Assembly: GCA_033558025.1 (NCBI GenBank)
Contig: JAUCEF010000016.1
Location: 1,736,001 to 1,800,000, forward strand
Direction: 5' to 3'
DNA: 64,000 nucleotides
From: Phytophthora sp. 'mugwort'
Taxonomy: Eukaryota > Oomycota > Peronosporomycetes > Peronosporales > Peronosporaceae
In this document: positions 1 to 9,968 of the stretch, one piece after another
Position numbering within the stretch: the stretch's first letter is position 1
Layout: the number at the start of each line of letters is the position of its first letter
Program-made: the position numbers and the translations under genes
Notes under the pieces: model-generated
Told to the model about the DNA's origin: nothing
The model's input: only the letters and a program-made list of their open reading frames with translations
Databases searched by the model: none

Positions 1-145
1 GTGCACGCTTGAACTGTTCACTCTTAATCTTCTTAACTCGATGAATATCAAACGTCTTCATGAACTCTTCCAGCCGAAGACGACGTTGCTTGCATAACAT
101 GCGGACCTTGGCCTTCAGCGACCGAAACTCAGGAGAGCTGTGCAT
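1..145 (-). CDS. EF-hand-like protein, partial (runs off left edge)
   Basis: An open frame on the minus strand is uninterrupted from the window edge up to an ATG at 145, with a second possible in-frame ATG at 247. The visible peptide is rich in basic residues and ends in a segment with the spacing of a degenerate EF-hand: an F-D pair, then R-x-x-x-I-x-x-x-x-F. This resembles the C-terminal EF-hand type found in oomycete and protist calcium-binding proteins. Key acidic loop residues are not clearly present, so calcium binding is doubtful. A TTTTTTCACGCAG stretch near 210 could be a splice acceptor, which would make 145 an internal methionine. Only the first part of the gene is in the window, so the family call is tentative. 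Confidence 0.4.
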   Translation of the reverse strand, partial: MHSSPEFRSLKAKVRMLCKQRRLRLEEFMKTFDIHRVKKIKSEQFKRA

Positions 146-350
146 CTTTAAGGGACAAGCGACCAAAACTGACCTTCCGATTGCTGGTGGTGTCGCTGTC
201 AATGCAGACGTCTGCGTGAAAAAAATACCTCTGGCAACTCTACACATCACGCAAAAATAGCGGCAAAACACCCACGAAAACACTGGAAATACAACGTCCG
301 GTTCATAAGAAGTATTTAGTTAGTACGCATCAAAAATTGTCACGGGATTC

Positions 351-2441
351 TCAAATGGTATCACGGTCCACTAATGGGATATGCTCCGAAAAGCGAGCAG
401 CCTTGGAGATCTTGATATCCGAATACGGAGCGTCTTGTTCAACGTCCACGTAGTCCAAAGTCTTCAGCTGGAGGAGCTCAAAGAACAGTGCGGCTGCTGT
501 TCGTCGATCCTGAGTCTTCTTGGTAAGCTGTTTATAAGTGACTTCATCCTTGTTGTTGAGCGACTTCCGCAACACTTTCATCACCTTTACAGTGTGTGGA
601 TGCCATTTGTGCTGGGCAGTTGAAGCTTCAGCATTGTCAACCTCAATAGCGTTATTCGCATCGCCTCGAATGTCGTTCACAGCGCCTAGCTCAATGTCCA
701 CGTTCAAATCTTCCAGGTCCTGCTCAAATGGGGCCCCAAGCTCGTAGTCCGGGAAGCCATCGTCAACACGCTCACTTAAACACGACAATAATTGTCAGTC
801 GTGTACGGGAAAAGCACGAGTGAAACTACAACGGCACTTACGGCTCAGTCGGGCCCATGTCTGCAAACTCAAAACGGTTTTCTTCCTCGATATCGTGCAG
901 CATCGAGGCATCGCACGATCCCGTTGTCACATCCAAGCCAGTCTGAGCGTAAAAAGAGAAATAATGAGTTCAATGCACTAAACACAACGCTAAGGAAAGC
1001 TTAACGTACCGAGTTCGTGCTCATACGCGAGTTCGCGCTCATACGTCGAGTCAGCTCAATATCCTCCGCTTGGGTCGACTCTCTCGTCTTAGAACCGAAC
1101 GGGAATTTCCGTTTCTTCATTGTGACGTTGAACATGCTCAGTAGTTCTTCAGATATGTTAATCATGCACGGTCTGTAGAGCATTTCTGCTCCAGTCTGTA
1201 AATCTACACCATTCTTGTTTCCGGTGTTCTTGATGTACGTGATTTCTCGCGTGCGGGTAATATCGGACGTATCTTCCATTCCCTGCTTCAAAACTGACGA
1301 GTGCAGCTCCGTGACTGTGTCACGAGCGATCTTTCTCTTCTTCTTGGGCCTGTTCGTCTCCAGATTCGCCAGCGCTGCATCCAGCGACGCACGCGTCGAG
1401 CCATTAATGCTCACATTAATATCCCCGCTGATATCCAGCGCGCTGCCATTAATATTCATCGCGTCGTCAATTGGGTTCTCAATCGGTAGTGCGTCGTCCG
1501 CAGGCATCTCGAACGACGCGTCATGAAATCCAAACTCCGGCTGCTCTCCATCCGCCATCAACGAGCTCCTGTCTGTCGATTTATCTCCAGTATTTATCAT
1601 GTCGGAATCATCCAATGGTAATATTGGGGCATCAGCTTCACGTGCCATTTCAACGTCACTGACAGTGCTCATATCCAGCCCAGAGCTGCCAAAGTTGTCG
1701 TCCAAGTCAAACGCCTGCCCGTAACCCTCACCACCTCCAAAAGAGTCCTCCATCGCAATCGCATCTACAAACACACACAAAAGAAAACAATAATATTTTA
1801 GGATAAACAAAAGTATTCACACATAATAATAATATAAAATCTTTTTCGTACCTCTCTCGGCAAACGCGTTCTCCTCACGAATAATGTCCAGTGGGTCTGC
1901 CAGCGTAATATCCTGGCGTCTTGCCATCGTCGGGTTGGGCGTAAGAAACCATCCCTCCAACGCCTCCACATCAATAGCACTAACACAACAAAACCACACA
2001 ACAATAAAGAGGTTAATCGCATATAACAAACGAGAAACATCGTATTTTTCTCTCTTGCTTCACATACTCGACAGGGTACGTGACTTCGAACTCGAATCCG
2101 CCATTGATAGAGACGTTAGCAGCGTGCGACGCCGCATGCTGGTTGCTAGCGGGCAGGTTCACGACGCCGGGGCGGAAAGCCTGCTTAATCTTGTCCAGCG
2201 CCTCGTTGCAGTCCGAATACAAGTACTTAACCTTGCGCGAGTAGATGCGCACCACTCCAAGTAGCAAATGGCCCGAGACACGCAGGGCGAGCGGCACCTG
2301 CGGGTTCACAATGTTCTGCACGGAGGTGTAGATGTCGGCAGTGAAGATCTGCTGCTTGTTGAGCTTCTTGTCCCAGTGCGCAGCCAGCCAGATCTTGCCC
2401 AGGGGGCCCTTCTTGGCCAGGATGATCTGCGAGTAGAACAT
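351..2441 (-). CDS. RAD21: RAD21/SCC1-type cohesin subunit (kleisin), 5 exons
   Basis: Model: complement(join(351..774, 842..942, 1010..1764, 1852..1979, 2068..2441)), 593 residues. All five exons keep phase and all introns are GT-AG (donors GTATGT, GTACGA, GTACGT, GTAAGT). Residues 1 to about 100 form the Rad21/Rec8 N-terminal domain, starting [18 protein letters not shown]; the ATG at 2441 was chosen because this is the family's invariant start. The middle is acidic and low in complexity. The last 60 or so residues form the C-terminal winged helix, with a D-R-R-T-A-A-x-x-F-F-E-L-L segment. In the family these two ends bind SMC3 and SMC1 and close the cohesin ring that holds sister chromatids; the linker is cut by separase at anaphase. 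A mitotic RAD21 is more likely than the meiotic REC8, judging by the strong N-terminal match, but this was not tested. Confidence 0.88.
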
Positions 2442-2617
2442 GGCAGCAGTAAGTGTGCAAGTTGCCGACTGGTACTGTAGATTGCCGCTGAATGGCGCCA
2501 AAAAGTGGTCAGCTCGATTAAGTACGATCAAGGTAAATGCACAATAACGTCAACAATAATTGACTATTGGGTTTAAGATGCACGTTATATAGCATTTGTA
2601 TGCAAATAGTAATGTCG

Positions 2618-3151
2618 TCACCTCGCACGGGCTAGTAGCAGTTCATAGGCTACCAAAACCTCTTTGAAAATGCTCTGGGCTTCTGGGTCGGGGTTGCAGT
2701 CTGGGTGCCATTCAAGAGCTTTGGCTCGGAAGGCGTCCTTGACTTGCTGCTGCGTGAACGAGACCTTGTCGTAGCCGTCGGTGGGGGTTGTACTGATTCC
2801 GAGCGTCTCCAACGCCTGGTGGATATCCGCATCGCTGGCTGCGAACTTGGTGAGGTCGTCACCGTCACGATCCCCGCGTCGTCGCCGGTGCTGGGTCCGG
2901 AACTTTCTCGGGTCGAAGCTGAACCAGTTGAAGGGGCAGGTCTTGCACGCCACGTCCCAGCCGCACAGCAGGCAGCAGAACTCGAGCTGCTGCCGCTGCA
3001 GCGCCGAGTGGCTGGAGACCGCGTGCTCCACCCCCTCTTCTCGCTTGAGGCTGTTATGTACCACGTAAGCGCGAGCGTATTTAGCAGTCGTAGCGGAGCC
3101 TAACGTTCGACGTGGGGGTACCGATATGCGCAATACAAAGCGAGGAAACAT
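2618..3151 (-). CDS. J-domain (DnaJ-like) protein with N-terminal Cys cluster
   Basis: Single exon, 177 residues. The C-terminal 70 residues form a J-domain: a helix with L-E-T-L-G-I, a basic helix R-A-K-A-L-E-W-H-P-D with the diagnostic HPD triad at about residue 150, then F-K-E-V-L-V-A-Y-E-L-L. J-domains stimulate the ATPase of Hsp70 partners. The N-terminus is rich in Arg, Ser and Thr and may be a mitochondrial targeting sequence. Residues 57-75 contain a compact Cys cluster (CCxxC followed by CxxC), possibly a metal site. The loop before HPD is longer than in classical DnaJ. The ATG at 3151 lies just downstream of an oomycete-type initiator. The Hsp70 partner cannot be told from sequence. 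Confidence 0.75.
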   Translation of the reverse strand: MFPRFVLRISVPPRRTLGSATTAKYARAYVVHNSLKREEGVEHAVSSHSALQRQQLEFCCLLCGWDVACKTCPFNWFSFDPRKFRTQHRRRRGDRDGDDLTKFAASDADIHQALETLGISTTPTDGYDKVSFTQQQVKDAFRAKALEWHPDCNPDPEAQSIFKEVLVAYELLLARAR

Positions 3152-3156
3152 ATCGA

Positions 3157-3163
3157 GAAATGA
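3157..3163 (-). promoter_or_regulatory. Candidate oomycete initiator for the J-domain gene
   Basis: The minus strand reads TCATTTC a few bases upstream of the ATG at 3151. It matches the core TCAYTYY of the initiator motif reported at oomycete transcription starts. A match this short can occur by chance. Confidence 0.35.
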
Positions 3164-3432
3164 CTGTCAATATAATGAGGCGTATAGTATGTGTATACAT
3201 TGTGTATAGCTGCACAACGTAGACGTGAGTGAGGGTTCGAGGCCAGCGCCTCACGCTGCTCCAGGAGCAGCGTGAGCCTGACCTATCAGAGAGAGATGAG
3301 GCGACATAGCAGCCGGTTGTCCCACCCGGTCGGTCTCTGCCGTGGTGTCAGTCGACTTAACTGGTTCTGCCTGGCTCCAGCACCACCGAGAAGCAGCGTC
3401 TGCCTGCTTCTCCCTGCTTCGAAGCGCCCGTG

Positions 3433-3439
3433 TCATTCC
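3433..3439 (+). promoter_or_regulatory. Candidate oomycete initiator for the acyltransferase gene
   Basis: TCATTCC lies 46 bases upstream of the ATG at 3485, in the right orientation and within the usual short 5' UTR distance of oomycete genes. It fits the TCAYTYY initiator core. No TATA box is evident. Confidence 0.35.
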
Positions 3440-3484
3440 AGCAACGTCTAAATCCGTCTGAAGTGTCTCGTCTTGCTGCCACGA

Positions 3485-4649
3485 ATGGCTCCATCTGTCA
3501 TGAGCTCGCCGATCGAGCCCTTCCTGGACCTGTCCATGGAGTCCCAGTCGCCCACAGTCCATGGAGTTCGTCGTGGTCTGGATCTACTAGGCGACGGCAA
3601 AGTGTCCGTCACGCTGGACCCGCCCACAGAGCAGCAATTGCTCCCATTCGAGAGCATGTTCCAGTTCGAGCGTATTAAACGGCCGCTAACCATCCGCCAC
3701 GTTTTCCTGCTGCTTTATACGCCGTTTGGACTGCTTTTGCTATTGCTACGAGGTATCTGTTGCTTCCTACTGGCGTTAATCATACCGCGGGTTTTGTCGG
3801 AAGAGCAAATGGATCAACTCCTTGTCGCTCGACTGTTTGTATGGCTCACGGGCACCCGCTTGAAGCTTGTGGAGGAGCATTTTTTTGAACGCGGAGAGAA
3901 CCGAGCGGAGATCATCGTTTCCAACCACGTTAGCGAGTTCGACGCTGTCGCGATGCTAGGGATCACACCCGCCTACATTTTGGGTTACGATTTTTACAAG
4001 AAGATGTTGTTTTTCAAGTTGCTAGGCGATAAAGCAGGACTTGTATACGTTCCGTACGTTTCCAGACAGCAAGGCAATAGTGCGGGACGTGATGCTGTCC
4101 GACAGATTATCATTGAACGACTTGCGAAGGGCAACAAACCGCTTGCTGCTTTTCCGGAGGTATACAAGTATACGGGGATAGCTGGTTGAGACGATAATAC
4201 TGACAGTATGGATGCGATATTCAGGGCGGACTTACCAACGGAAGGAAAGGATTATTGCAGTACCACAAGTTTCTCTTCTCGCTTGACAAGACCGTGCAGC
4301 CTCTTGCTATTCGAGCATCAGACGGACCTTTTGTAAGGAATTGTGCTTTGCTACGTACTTTCATAGTCTGACATTTTGCTCTGCTGTCCAGCCGGTGAAT
4401 ATCAATGATGAGACCAGCACGTTCCTGGCCAATGTGTTATGGTACCTCTTCATCCCGTGGCATACGTACACAGTGCAATTTCTGCCATGTACCAAGACGG
4501 AACTTGGTGAAGACCCGCTGATCGCTGCGCAACGTGTGATGAAGATGACGGCAGATGTCTTGGAGCAACAAGCGTCACCATTCATGTACCGTGACAAGAT
4601 TGCGTACACAAGGTATAAGACGCATCAACTCAAGAAGAACAAGAAATGA
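3485..4649 (+). CDS. AUP1-like membrane acyltransferase, 3 exons
   Basis: Model: join(3485..4159, 4225..4332, 4392..4649), 346 residues, phase 0 at both junctions. A strongly hydrophobic hairpin at about residues 80-105 should insert into the ER or lipid-droplet membrane. The acyltransferase motif N-H-x4-D is at 147-152, and the FPEGG substrate motif is rebuilt across the first intron (FPE at 223-225). The segment after it (L-T-N-G-R-K-G-L-L) and the tail (L-W-Y-L-F-I-P-W, then L-G-E) match the animal AUP1 layout better than glycerol-phosphate acyltransferases. In AUP1 this domain works in lipid droplets and ER quality control. No CUE ubiquitin-binding domain is visible after the acyltransferase, so any ubiquitin role is unsupported. 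LPCAT-type activity is the main alternative. A second Met six residues in is an equally possible start. Confidence 0.72.
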
Positions 4650-5075
4650 GTTGATATTATTGACCGATAGTCGAAAAGTGGGGCCTAAAGACTTTAAGTG
4701 TATACAGAACCGAGTTGTTCAATTCTACAGGAATTGGTATAGTCTTTTCATCCCTATGGCGGTCGTGGGTACCTACCCGGACCAGGACCAGAACCCTTAG
4801 CATGATGAAGTCTTTGGGAGATAACGAGGGAAAAATGGTCGGCTCGACCTATCGTGACTTGTGGTATACGAGGATCACCAAGTGAACATTTTTCCGGATA
4901 GAGTGGAGTGTTCGCCGTCGAAGTGGGTGGAGATACCCCAAAGCATGAAGCCATGGAGGAGCCGAAAGGAACAGCTACATAGGGGACGTTCTTGCTTGGG
5001 CTTTTGTTGCGGTGACTGGTCTTGGTTGCTCGACTGATTAGCCGGTAAGACAGAGGATTTCTGTCCTGGAAGCGC
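4650..5075 (+). other. Intergenic region between convergent genes
   Basis: This 426-base stretch separates the stop of the acyltransferase from the stop of the RCC1-repeat gene on the other strand. A minus-strand open frame crosses much of it (4754-5122) and could be an extra 3' exon of the RCC1 gene. No convincing splice pair was found, so it is left as shared 3' flank. Confidence 0.4.
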
Positions 5076-7295
5076 CTAGAACATAGTGATTCTTCGAATG
5101 GAGAATGTTTGACCAAATGCACTCTTTGGTTTCTGAGGTTTCATCGGAAGACTAGGAGCTCCCTTTGTTTGAGGTGTAGCATTCATTTTGGTGGTAGATG
5201 CAGTTCGTGTTTCTTCATTTTTCGACAATGGCGATGGAAAACGTGGCGTGTTAGCGAATGAATAGCCGGTTTTAGAAGGAGAACTCAAGCGCTTGTCCAG
5301 CCACGAATCAAACCCCATCACATGTGTCGATGAACTACAAACGCTGTCATGATTCCTGCAATCCCCGTTAGTCGCATGAAGCTCCCACTTTTCAAGCGTT
5401 GCGGTGTCTACAAAGCTTCCCCTCTTGCTGATAGTAGACCCCATACGACGACGAGGAGAACGTCGCTGTATATCTCGATCTCGATCCACCCCATCATTGC
5501 TCTCATTTGGAATCGTTGGGCGCATATAGACCTTGTAATTTGTCATGAACTGATAGTACGCAGACTCTCGGGATGGAATGGCAGACATCGACAAGTCTTT
5601 TGTCAACGAGAAATTCCAGTTCCCGCCTCTTATTGTCGCTTTAGGTTCCTCAGTAACATCAAGAGGCATCTGCGACTTGGACTGTTGAGTATCTCCTCCA
5701 GTGTTGCTACAAGTGCTCATTCCTGGCTTTGTTCGAAACACCAGCATGGTGAATCGATCTCCTGCATCAACGTGAGCTAGTCCAAGACGAATTGGCTCTG
5801 GCTTGGCAGCAGCTACAAGCTCCCGCAAACTCGAGACTCGTGATATTGAAAGTGGCGCGTTGCAAGTGGCAGATTTCGGCGCGTGGAGATCCATATAAGC
5901 GAGCAATTTTGGTTTGGGTAGAAAGGATTTTGTGCCGATTTCAGTGTTAGCTGCTAGCGGGATCCCGAGTTGCTCAAGGGCATTGTCACCCCACACGAAC
6001 ATTCGGTCTCTATCGTCGAACGCTAAGGAAATATTCTGTTTCGCTACTATAGTGCGAATAGTGACGCGATGCGTGGAGTTTTTAAGGATTTCGACAGGAC
6101 GTGGGACCTTCACGCTCTTGTGAACGACATCGACGGTTGAATCACATTCCAAATCAAGGCCCAGCTGCCCTTCAGTGCCTCGTCCCCATGTGTACACGAC
6201 ACCAGTCTGTGATACTGCCATTGAGTGGGACGCGCCACAACTTACAGCACCAATGGATAAGTTCTTAAAAAACGCGACTTGGCGAGGTACCCACTCACTG
6301 ACTGCAGTTCCGTGTCCTAACTGTCCGTCAACGCCGTTCCCCCACGAGAAAACATGTCCTGTCGTTGAGAGCGCTAAATTGTGTGTACTACCAGCGGAAA
6401 TGGCAGTGATTGTAGGAGGAGTCATACATCCGTTATGTCCAGCGATCCCAATTCCAGCGATATTCGATGCTGCGAGCCAAGTCGTTAGCAATGCTCCTTC
6501 ATGTCGATCTTTGTCATCTCCTAGACCAAGTCGCCCGTTCATCCCGTCGCCGAACGCGACAATTCCCGTCTTCGTTGTAGTGTGCCTACCGTCGGAGTTT
6601 CCCTTCATTCGACGAATAGTGAGAGCCAAAGTGTGCCGATCACCACAGCTAAGATCCGTGAATCTCACGAAGTCTTCATCTTCTTCTGTTATTGAATTGT
6701 TCTGTGGCTTTCGATGAGAAGTAGACCCGGTAGTTGTAGTGAGCAGTTTAGACCATTTCATCTGTACCATTATCGGTACACAAGTATTATCTTCGCTACC
6801 AGTTCCTAAACGTCCGTAAGATCCACATCCAAACATATACAACTCGCCAATATCCAGCACGAATCCTCCATGTGAAGTTCCACACGATAAACGAAGAATG
6901 CGTCGTCGTGGCTGACAGAATGGAGTGGATATTGCTACGGGTACGGTAACATACGCTTGATTGTGGCCTTGGCCGAGCTGTCCATAGGTATTATCACCGA
7001 AGGAATACGCTCGTCCGTCTTCACAGAGTAGACAACCCCAGTCGGATCCACAGCTTACGTGAACAATTGGAGACTCGAGATCTGCTGCGACTTCGTACAC
7101 AGCTGAAGGACCAAGAGGACGGTCATCTGGGAGTGACGTAAGGGGCTTCATTTTCGTGGGTTTTAAATGAGTCCAGTCACCTACAAGGCAGATGGTATAC
7201 TCGTGAGAAATGGGAGTTGATGGCTCGCCATCACTGCTACGTTTATTGGTCGTAGTAGCACTGGACGACATCTCCGAGGTCAATTGGCTTGGCAT
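5076..7295 (-). CDS. RCC1-repeat (beta-propeller) protein
   Basis: Single exon, 739 residues. Residues about 60-500 carry six to seven RCC1 repeats, seen as recurring S-C-G-x-x-H/W segments followed by W/F-G-x-x-x-x-G-Q/R-L-G: for example SFGDNTYGQLGQG, WGNGVDGQLGHG and WGRGTEGQLG. Such repeats fold into a seven-bladed propeller. In RCC1 itself it is the Ran GTP exchange factor on chromatin, but many family members bind other small GTPases or act as scaffolds. The C-terminal 230 residues are basic, Ser/Thr-rich and probably disordered, with no known domain seen. That tail and the lack of an obvious Ran-specific N-terminus argue against calling it RCC1 proper. It points away from the M96-like gene's 3' end. 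Confidence 0.8.
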   Translation of the reverse strand: MPSQLTSEMSSSATTTNKRSSDGEPSTPISHEYTICLVGDWTHLKPTKMKPLTSLPDDRPLGPSAVYEVAADLESPIVHVSCGSDWGCLLCEDGRAYSFGDNTYGQLGQGHNQAYVTVPVAISTPFCQPRRRILRLSCGTSHGGFVLDIGELYMFGCGSYGRLGTGSEDNTCVPIMVQMKWSKLLTTTTGSTSHRKPQNNSITEEDEDFVRFTDLSCGDRHTLALTIRRMKGNSDGRHTTTKTGIVAFGDGMNGRLGLGDDKDRHEGALLTTWLAASNIAGIGIAGHNGCMTPPTITAISAGSTHNLALSTTGHVFSWGNGVDGQLGHGTAVSEWVPRQVAFFKNLSIGAVSCGASHSMAVSQTGVVYTWGRGTEGQLGLDLECDSTVDVVHKSVKVPRPVEILKNSTHRVTIRTIVAKQNISLAFDDRDRMFVWGDNALEQLGIPLAANTEIGTKSFLPKPKLLAYMDLHAPKSATCNAPLSISRVSSLRELVAAAKPEPIRLGLAHVDAGDRFTMLVFRTKPGMSTCSNTGGDTQQSKSQMPLDVTEEPKATIRGGNWNFSLTKDLSMSAIPSRESAYYQFMTNYKVYMRPTIPNESNDGVDRDRDIQRRSPRRRMGSTISKRGSFVDTATLEKWELHATNGDCRNHDSVCSSSTHVMGFDSWLDKRLSSPSKTGYSFANTPRFPSPLSKNEETRTASTTKMNATPQTKGAPSLPMKPQKPKSAFGQTFSIRRITMF

Positions 7296-7531
7296 TGCTG
7301 GGAAATCCTGTCGTGATCTCTCTTCTTAGCAGACTCCGAAGCTATTCGTAGAGTGAAATGATGAGAGTATGCGTACATTTATACATTTATCTCGTCTATT
7401 GCTCTCTAACTCGCAATGAACGATACAAAAGCGATCACAGCCGTCTTGCCCCTTCTAGTGGGTTTCACGCAACACTGGCCAAAAGACTGCGTCGGCTTCA
7501 TTCAATTCATTCAGGTGGAAACAAACTCTCG
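7296..7531. other. Short intergenic region
   Basis: This interval of 236 bases lies between the start of the RCC1-repeat gene and the stop of the next minus-strand gene. It must hold the RCC1-gene promoter. No strong motif was recognised. Confidence 0.3.
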
Positions 7532-8782
7532 CTACTTGTCTTGAAGGAGCAATGACTCCAGCATGTTTCCAATTTCAAGTGCATCTTCACTTCCCGAATC
7601 AAACACAAAGCTTGCAAACTCTTGTGCAGCTATCTCGTTTGTACATTTCGAGCTGAAATGCATAGGAACGTAGCGCATCATCGTTCTGAGCAAAGTGCTT
7701 GACTCTGGTGAGCTTGAGGAAGGGCTGGATACGCACAAGCCCGATTCGTCGGCGTGCATGCCTAGGAACATGCCTTCGCCTTCAGAGAACGATCGCCACA
7801 CGACAACGGATCGCTCGTCTGAGACGTACCGACGAATTACGGTACGTTGCAACACGGACACAGATTTCCCCGAACTGAGTTGGGTCGTAATTCGAAATTT
7901 GAAAGCCGACGTATTCTCTGGGTCATCCACTCCGTCAAAATGCTCTCGATCTTCCTGACGGTGATGCACCTGCGCCACATGCCACGAAAATCGGCAAACA
8001 TGCCGAAAGTCAAAAGCCATTACTTTCTTGTCAGCATGCAAATAGTATCCCGTCTCTCCTTCTTCCTTCCAGTATCGTTTTGGTTGGTCCCAGCTCGTAT
8101 CCGTCAAATCTAATCCGTAATTTCTCATGTTTTCGTCGGTCTGGGCGTGAAGGTCGTCCAATTCCTGTACATAAGCCTTGTAGAATTCAGCGTCTGAAGG
8201 CTCCAAGCGAATCCGTTTGTGCTTATACGCCGCATTACCATCCAACATGGTAAGACCGCCGTGCATGGCGCCTTGGAATTCCTGGATCAAAGTGGCTCGA
8301 AACTCAACAGCCTTGATAAGTCTACGCTGCTTCTCCTCTGCATCGACCCGATCCTGCAATTGTCGTTTGGCCACCATTTCCCACGTCGACGATGTCAGAG
8401 ACATGTTGGCCTGCGTGGTCCTCTGCAGTTCTGTCAACTCAGTCGTGAGCTCCCCTATCTGTTGCTGCAGCGTCTCCTTCTCGACCTTCCGTCGCTCCCT
8501 GTATGCGGTACGTCTCTTGCGATCCTTTTCCTTCTCTAACTCGTGTCTCGCGACGGGATCAAGCTGCTGTTTCGTCTTCTTCCTCCTACCCCCTGAACTT
8601 TTCGCTCTGACTACAGGTGTCGCGGTCTTCACCTTCTCGCTCGGAGACACTTCATTGCTCGGAGACGCTTCAGTGCTGTCCTCGGCCTCGCGTCGTGAGT
8701 CGAGCGCCGGCATGATGGGCAGGCCGAACGAGACCAGGAAACCTTCCACCTCTTCAAGAAACGCGGCATCGTGCAACGCCAT
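7532..8782 (-). CDS. M96-like bZIP-type protein
   Basis: Single exon, 416 residues from the ATG at 8782. Residues about 75-135 form a basic region (K-D-R-K-R-R-T-A-Y-R-E-R-R) followed by heptad leucines, the layout of the bZIP-like segment in the large oomycete M96 mating-specific protein family. The basic stretch is preceded by a Lys/Arg-rich signal (G-G-R-R-K-K-T-K) likely to act in nuclear import. The C-terminal half is the globular part common to this family, with regular W, F and R positions, and its function is unknown. A role as a DNA-binding or transcription factor is inferred from the bZIP part. The family has many members in Phytophthora, so orthology to M96 itself is not claimed. 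Confidence 0.62.
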   Translation of the reverse strand: MALHDAAFLEEVEGFLVSFGLPIMPALDSRREAEDSTEASPSNEVSPSEKVKTATPVVRAKSSGGRRKKTKQQLDPVARHELEKEKDRKRRTAYRERRKVEKETLQQQIGELTTELTELQRTTQANMSLTSSTWEMVAKRQLQDRVDAEEKQRRLIKAVEFRATLIQEFQGAMHGGLTMLDGNAAYKHKRIRLEPSDAEFYKAYVQELDDLHAQTDENMRNYGLDLTDTSWDQPKRYWKEEGETGYYLHADKKVMAFDFRHVCRFSWHVAQVHHRQEDREHFDGVDDPENTSAFKFRITTQLSSGKSVSVLQRTVIRRYVSDERSVVVWRSFSEGEGMFLGMHADESGLCVSSPSSSSPESSTLLRTMMRYVPMHFSSKCTNEIAAQEFASFVFDSGSEDALEIGNMLESLLLQDK

Positions 8783-9548
8783 AGCAAAACACACAAATGA
8801 AGGTTGCTACATTCGCATTGGATGATTGTGAGTGGTGCCACCATACAATACCGGTAAGAACATAGCTTATCCGTATCGCATACGATGCTGAACCTGGGGC
8901 TACAGTAAGACTGAGTTATCTCTGCGTACAGATAATAATTGATTAGTTAGGGGATCATTGATTAAAAGAGGGGATCATTGATTAGCGGGGATCATCTCAG
9001 AGGAATACCCTCGTTAAGGATATTCCGCGGCCAGGGAGCCGATCGTACCACCTATTTGGTACTTGAGCCATTTGTGATCCCACAACCAACCGTCCTGGCA
9101 GCCTTCGGTCTTGCTCAATAAATATCTAGCAGAGGAGAACACGATAGACGAGCCCGCTGACGAAGACTTCTGCGGTGTCGAGGAGTACGATAGCGCTGAC
9201 GACGACAAGCCTATGGACCATACGGAAGGCGTAGGAATTGTTCACTCCTCAAGCCGAACTTGAGACTGAAGTCATAAAGGATCACTTTAAGTGAATCGCC
9301 AAGCTTCTCATCCGCACTGCTTCGGCGGGTACGTCGACAGGTTTGTGAGGGACTTCGTGAGATGCAGCGAGAACTACGAGAGGACTTGGGGGGGGGGGGG
9401 GGCATGTAGCAGATGTCCTTACCGGTATTGGACTTATTCGGACCTACGGTACTGCGATAATCGAGAAATAGAATTTGGACGATTTTGTATTCCATATTAC
9501 GTTCAAAGGGTGATTGATAGTCGAACAATACTACATAGTATCCTCAGA
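8783..9548. other. Intergenic region with degraded repeat sequence
   Basis: About 766 bases precede the outer retrotransposon. At 8950-8995 the motif GGGATCATTGATTA occurs twice, with a truncated third copy. An acidic open stretch on the plus strand (about 9115-9230, rich in D/E) looks like a remnant of a retroelement or other gene, but no family was recognised. A run of 14 G lies at 9389-9402. No intact gene is seen. Confidence 0.35.
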
Positions 9549-9906
9549 TGTAAGGGGGCTCGGACTCCCCCTCCCACAATCGATACCTAGCAGTCAGTGC
9601 CAGCGATGCAGGACAGCGCGCCAAGGTGACACGCTGCCATCGATGTTCGTATCTTGAAGGCTGGATATGCAGCCGAGGTTGTTTGATGACAACTTCCCCC
9701 CACAAGGTCTTGTTCCCTCGGAACGCACACATGCTTTGTTGAGTAAATACCGTAGCTACAAGTAATTAGCGCTAAGGGCTCGCGCCGACTTCAGGCGAGC
9801 TGATTAATTCAGTTATAAACCTTCCGTCTAAACCTTAAGTATTCACTTGAGCCCGCTTTCTCCACAGTCGCTCCGTGCACGTCAGTAACGAGGCAACCTC
9901 GTTACA
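9549..9906 (+). repeat. Outer element 5' LTR
   Basis: 358 bases, TG at the start and CA at the end. It aligns along its whole length with 24063-24425. By eye there are about 20 substitutions plus a C-run of 6 here against 12 in the other copy, so identity is roughly 94 percent. Confidence 0.9.
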
Positions 9907-9908
9907 CA

Positions 9909-9924
9909 TGGTAGCACTTTGTAG
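9909..9924 (+). promoter_or_regulatory. Primer-binding site of outer element
   Basis: TGGTAGCACTTTGTAG starts two bases after the 5' LTR. A leading TGG is complementary to the CCA end of a tRNA. The inner element has the same first ten bases at the same offset. The tRNA species was not identified. Confidence 0.55.
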
Positions 9925-9968
9925 CCCGTCCAGTAACCTATACCGAAACCAACAGCGCCACTTGTTGA

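Noticed and set aside
1001..1530. Plus-strand frames over the RAD21 gene
   Set aside because: They are antisense shadows of the RAD21 exons; the minus strand has the conserved domains.
4754..5122. Extra C-terminal exon of the RCC1-repeat gene
   Set aside because: The frame is open and looks somewhat coding, but no donor/acceptor pair joins it in phase to the main exon.
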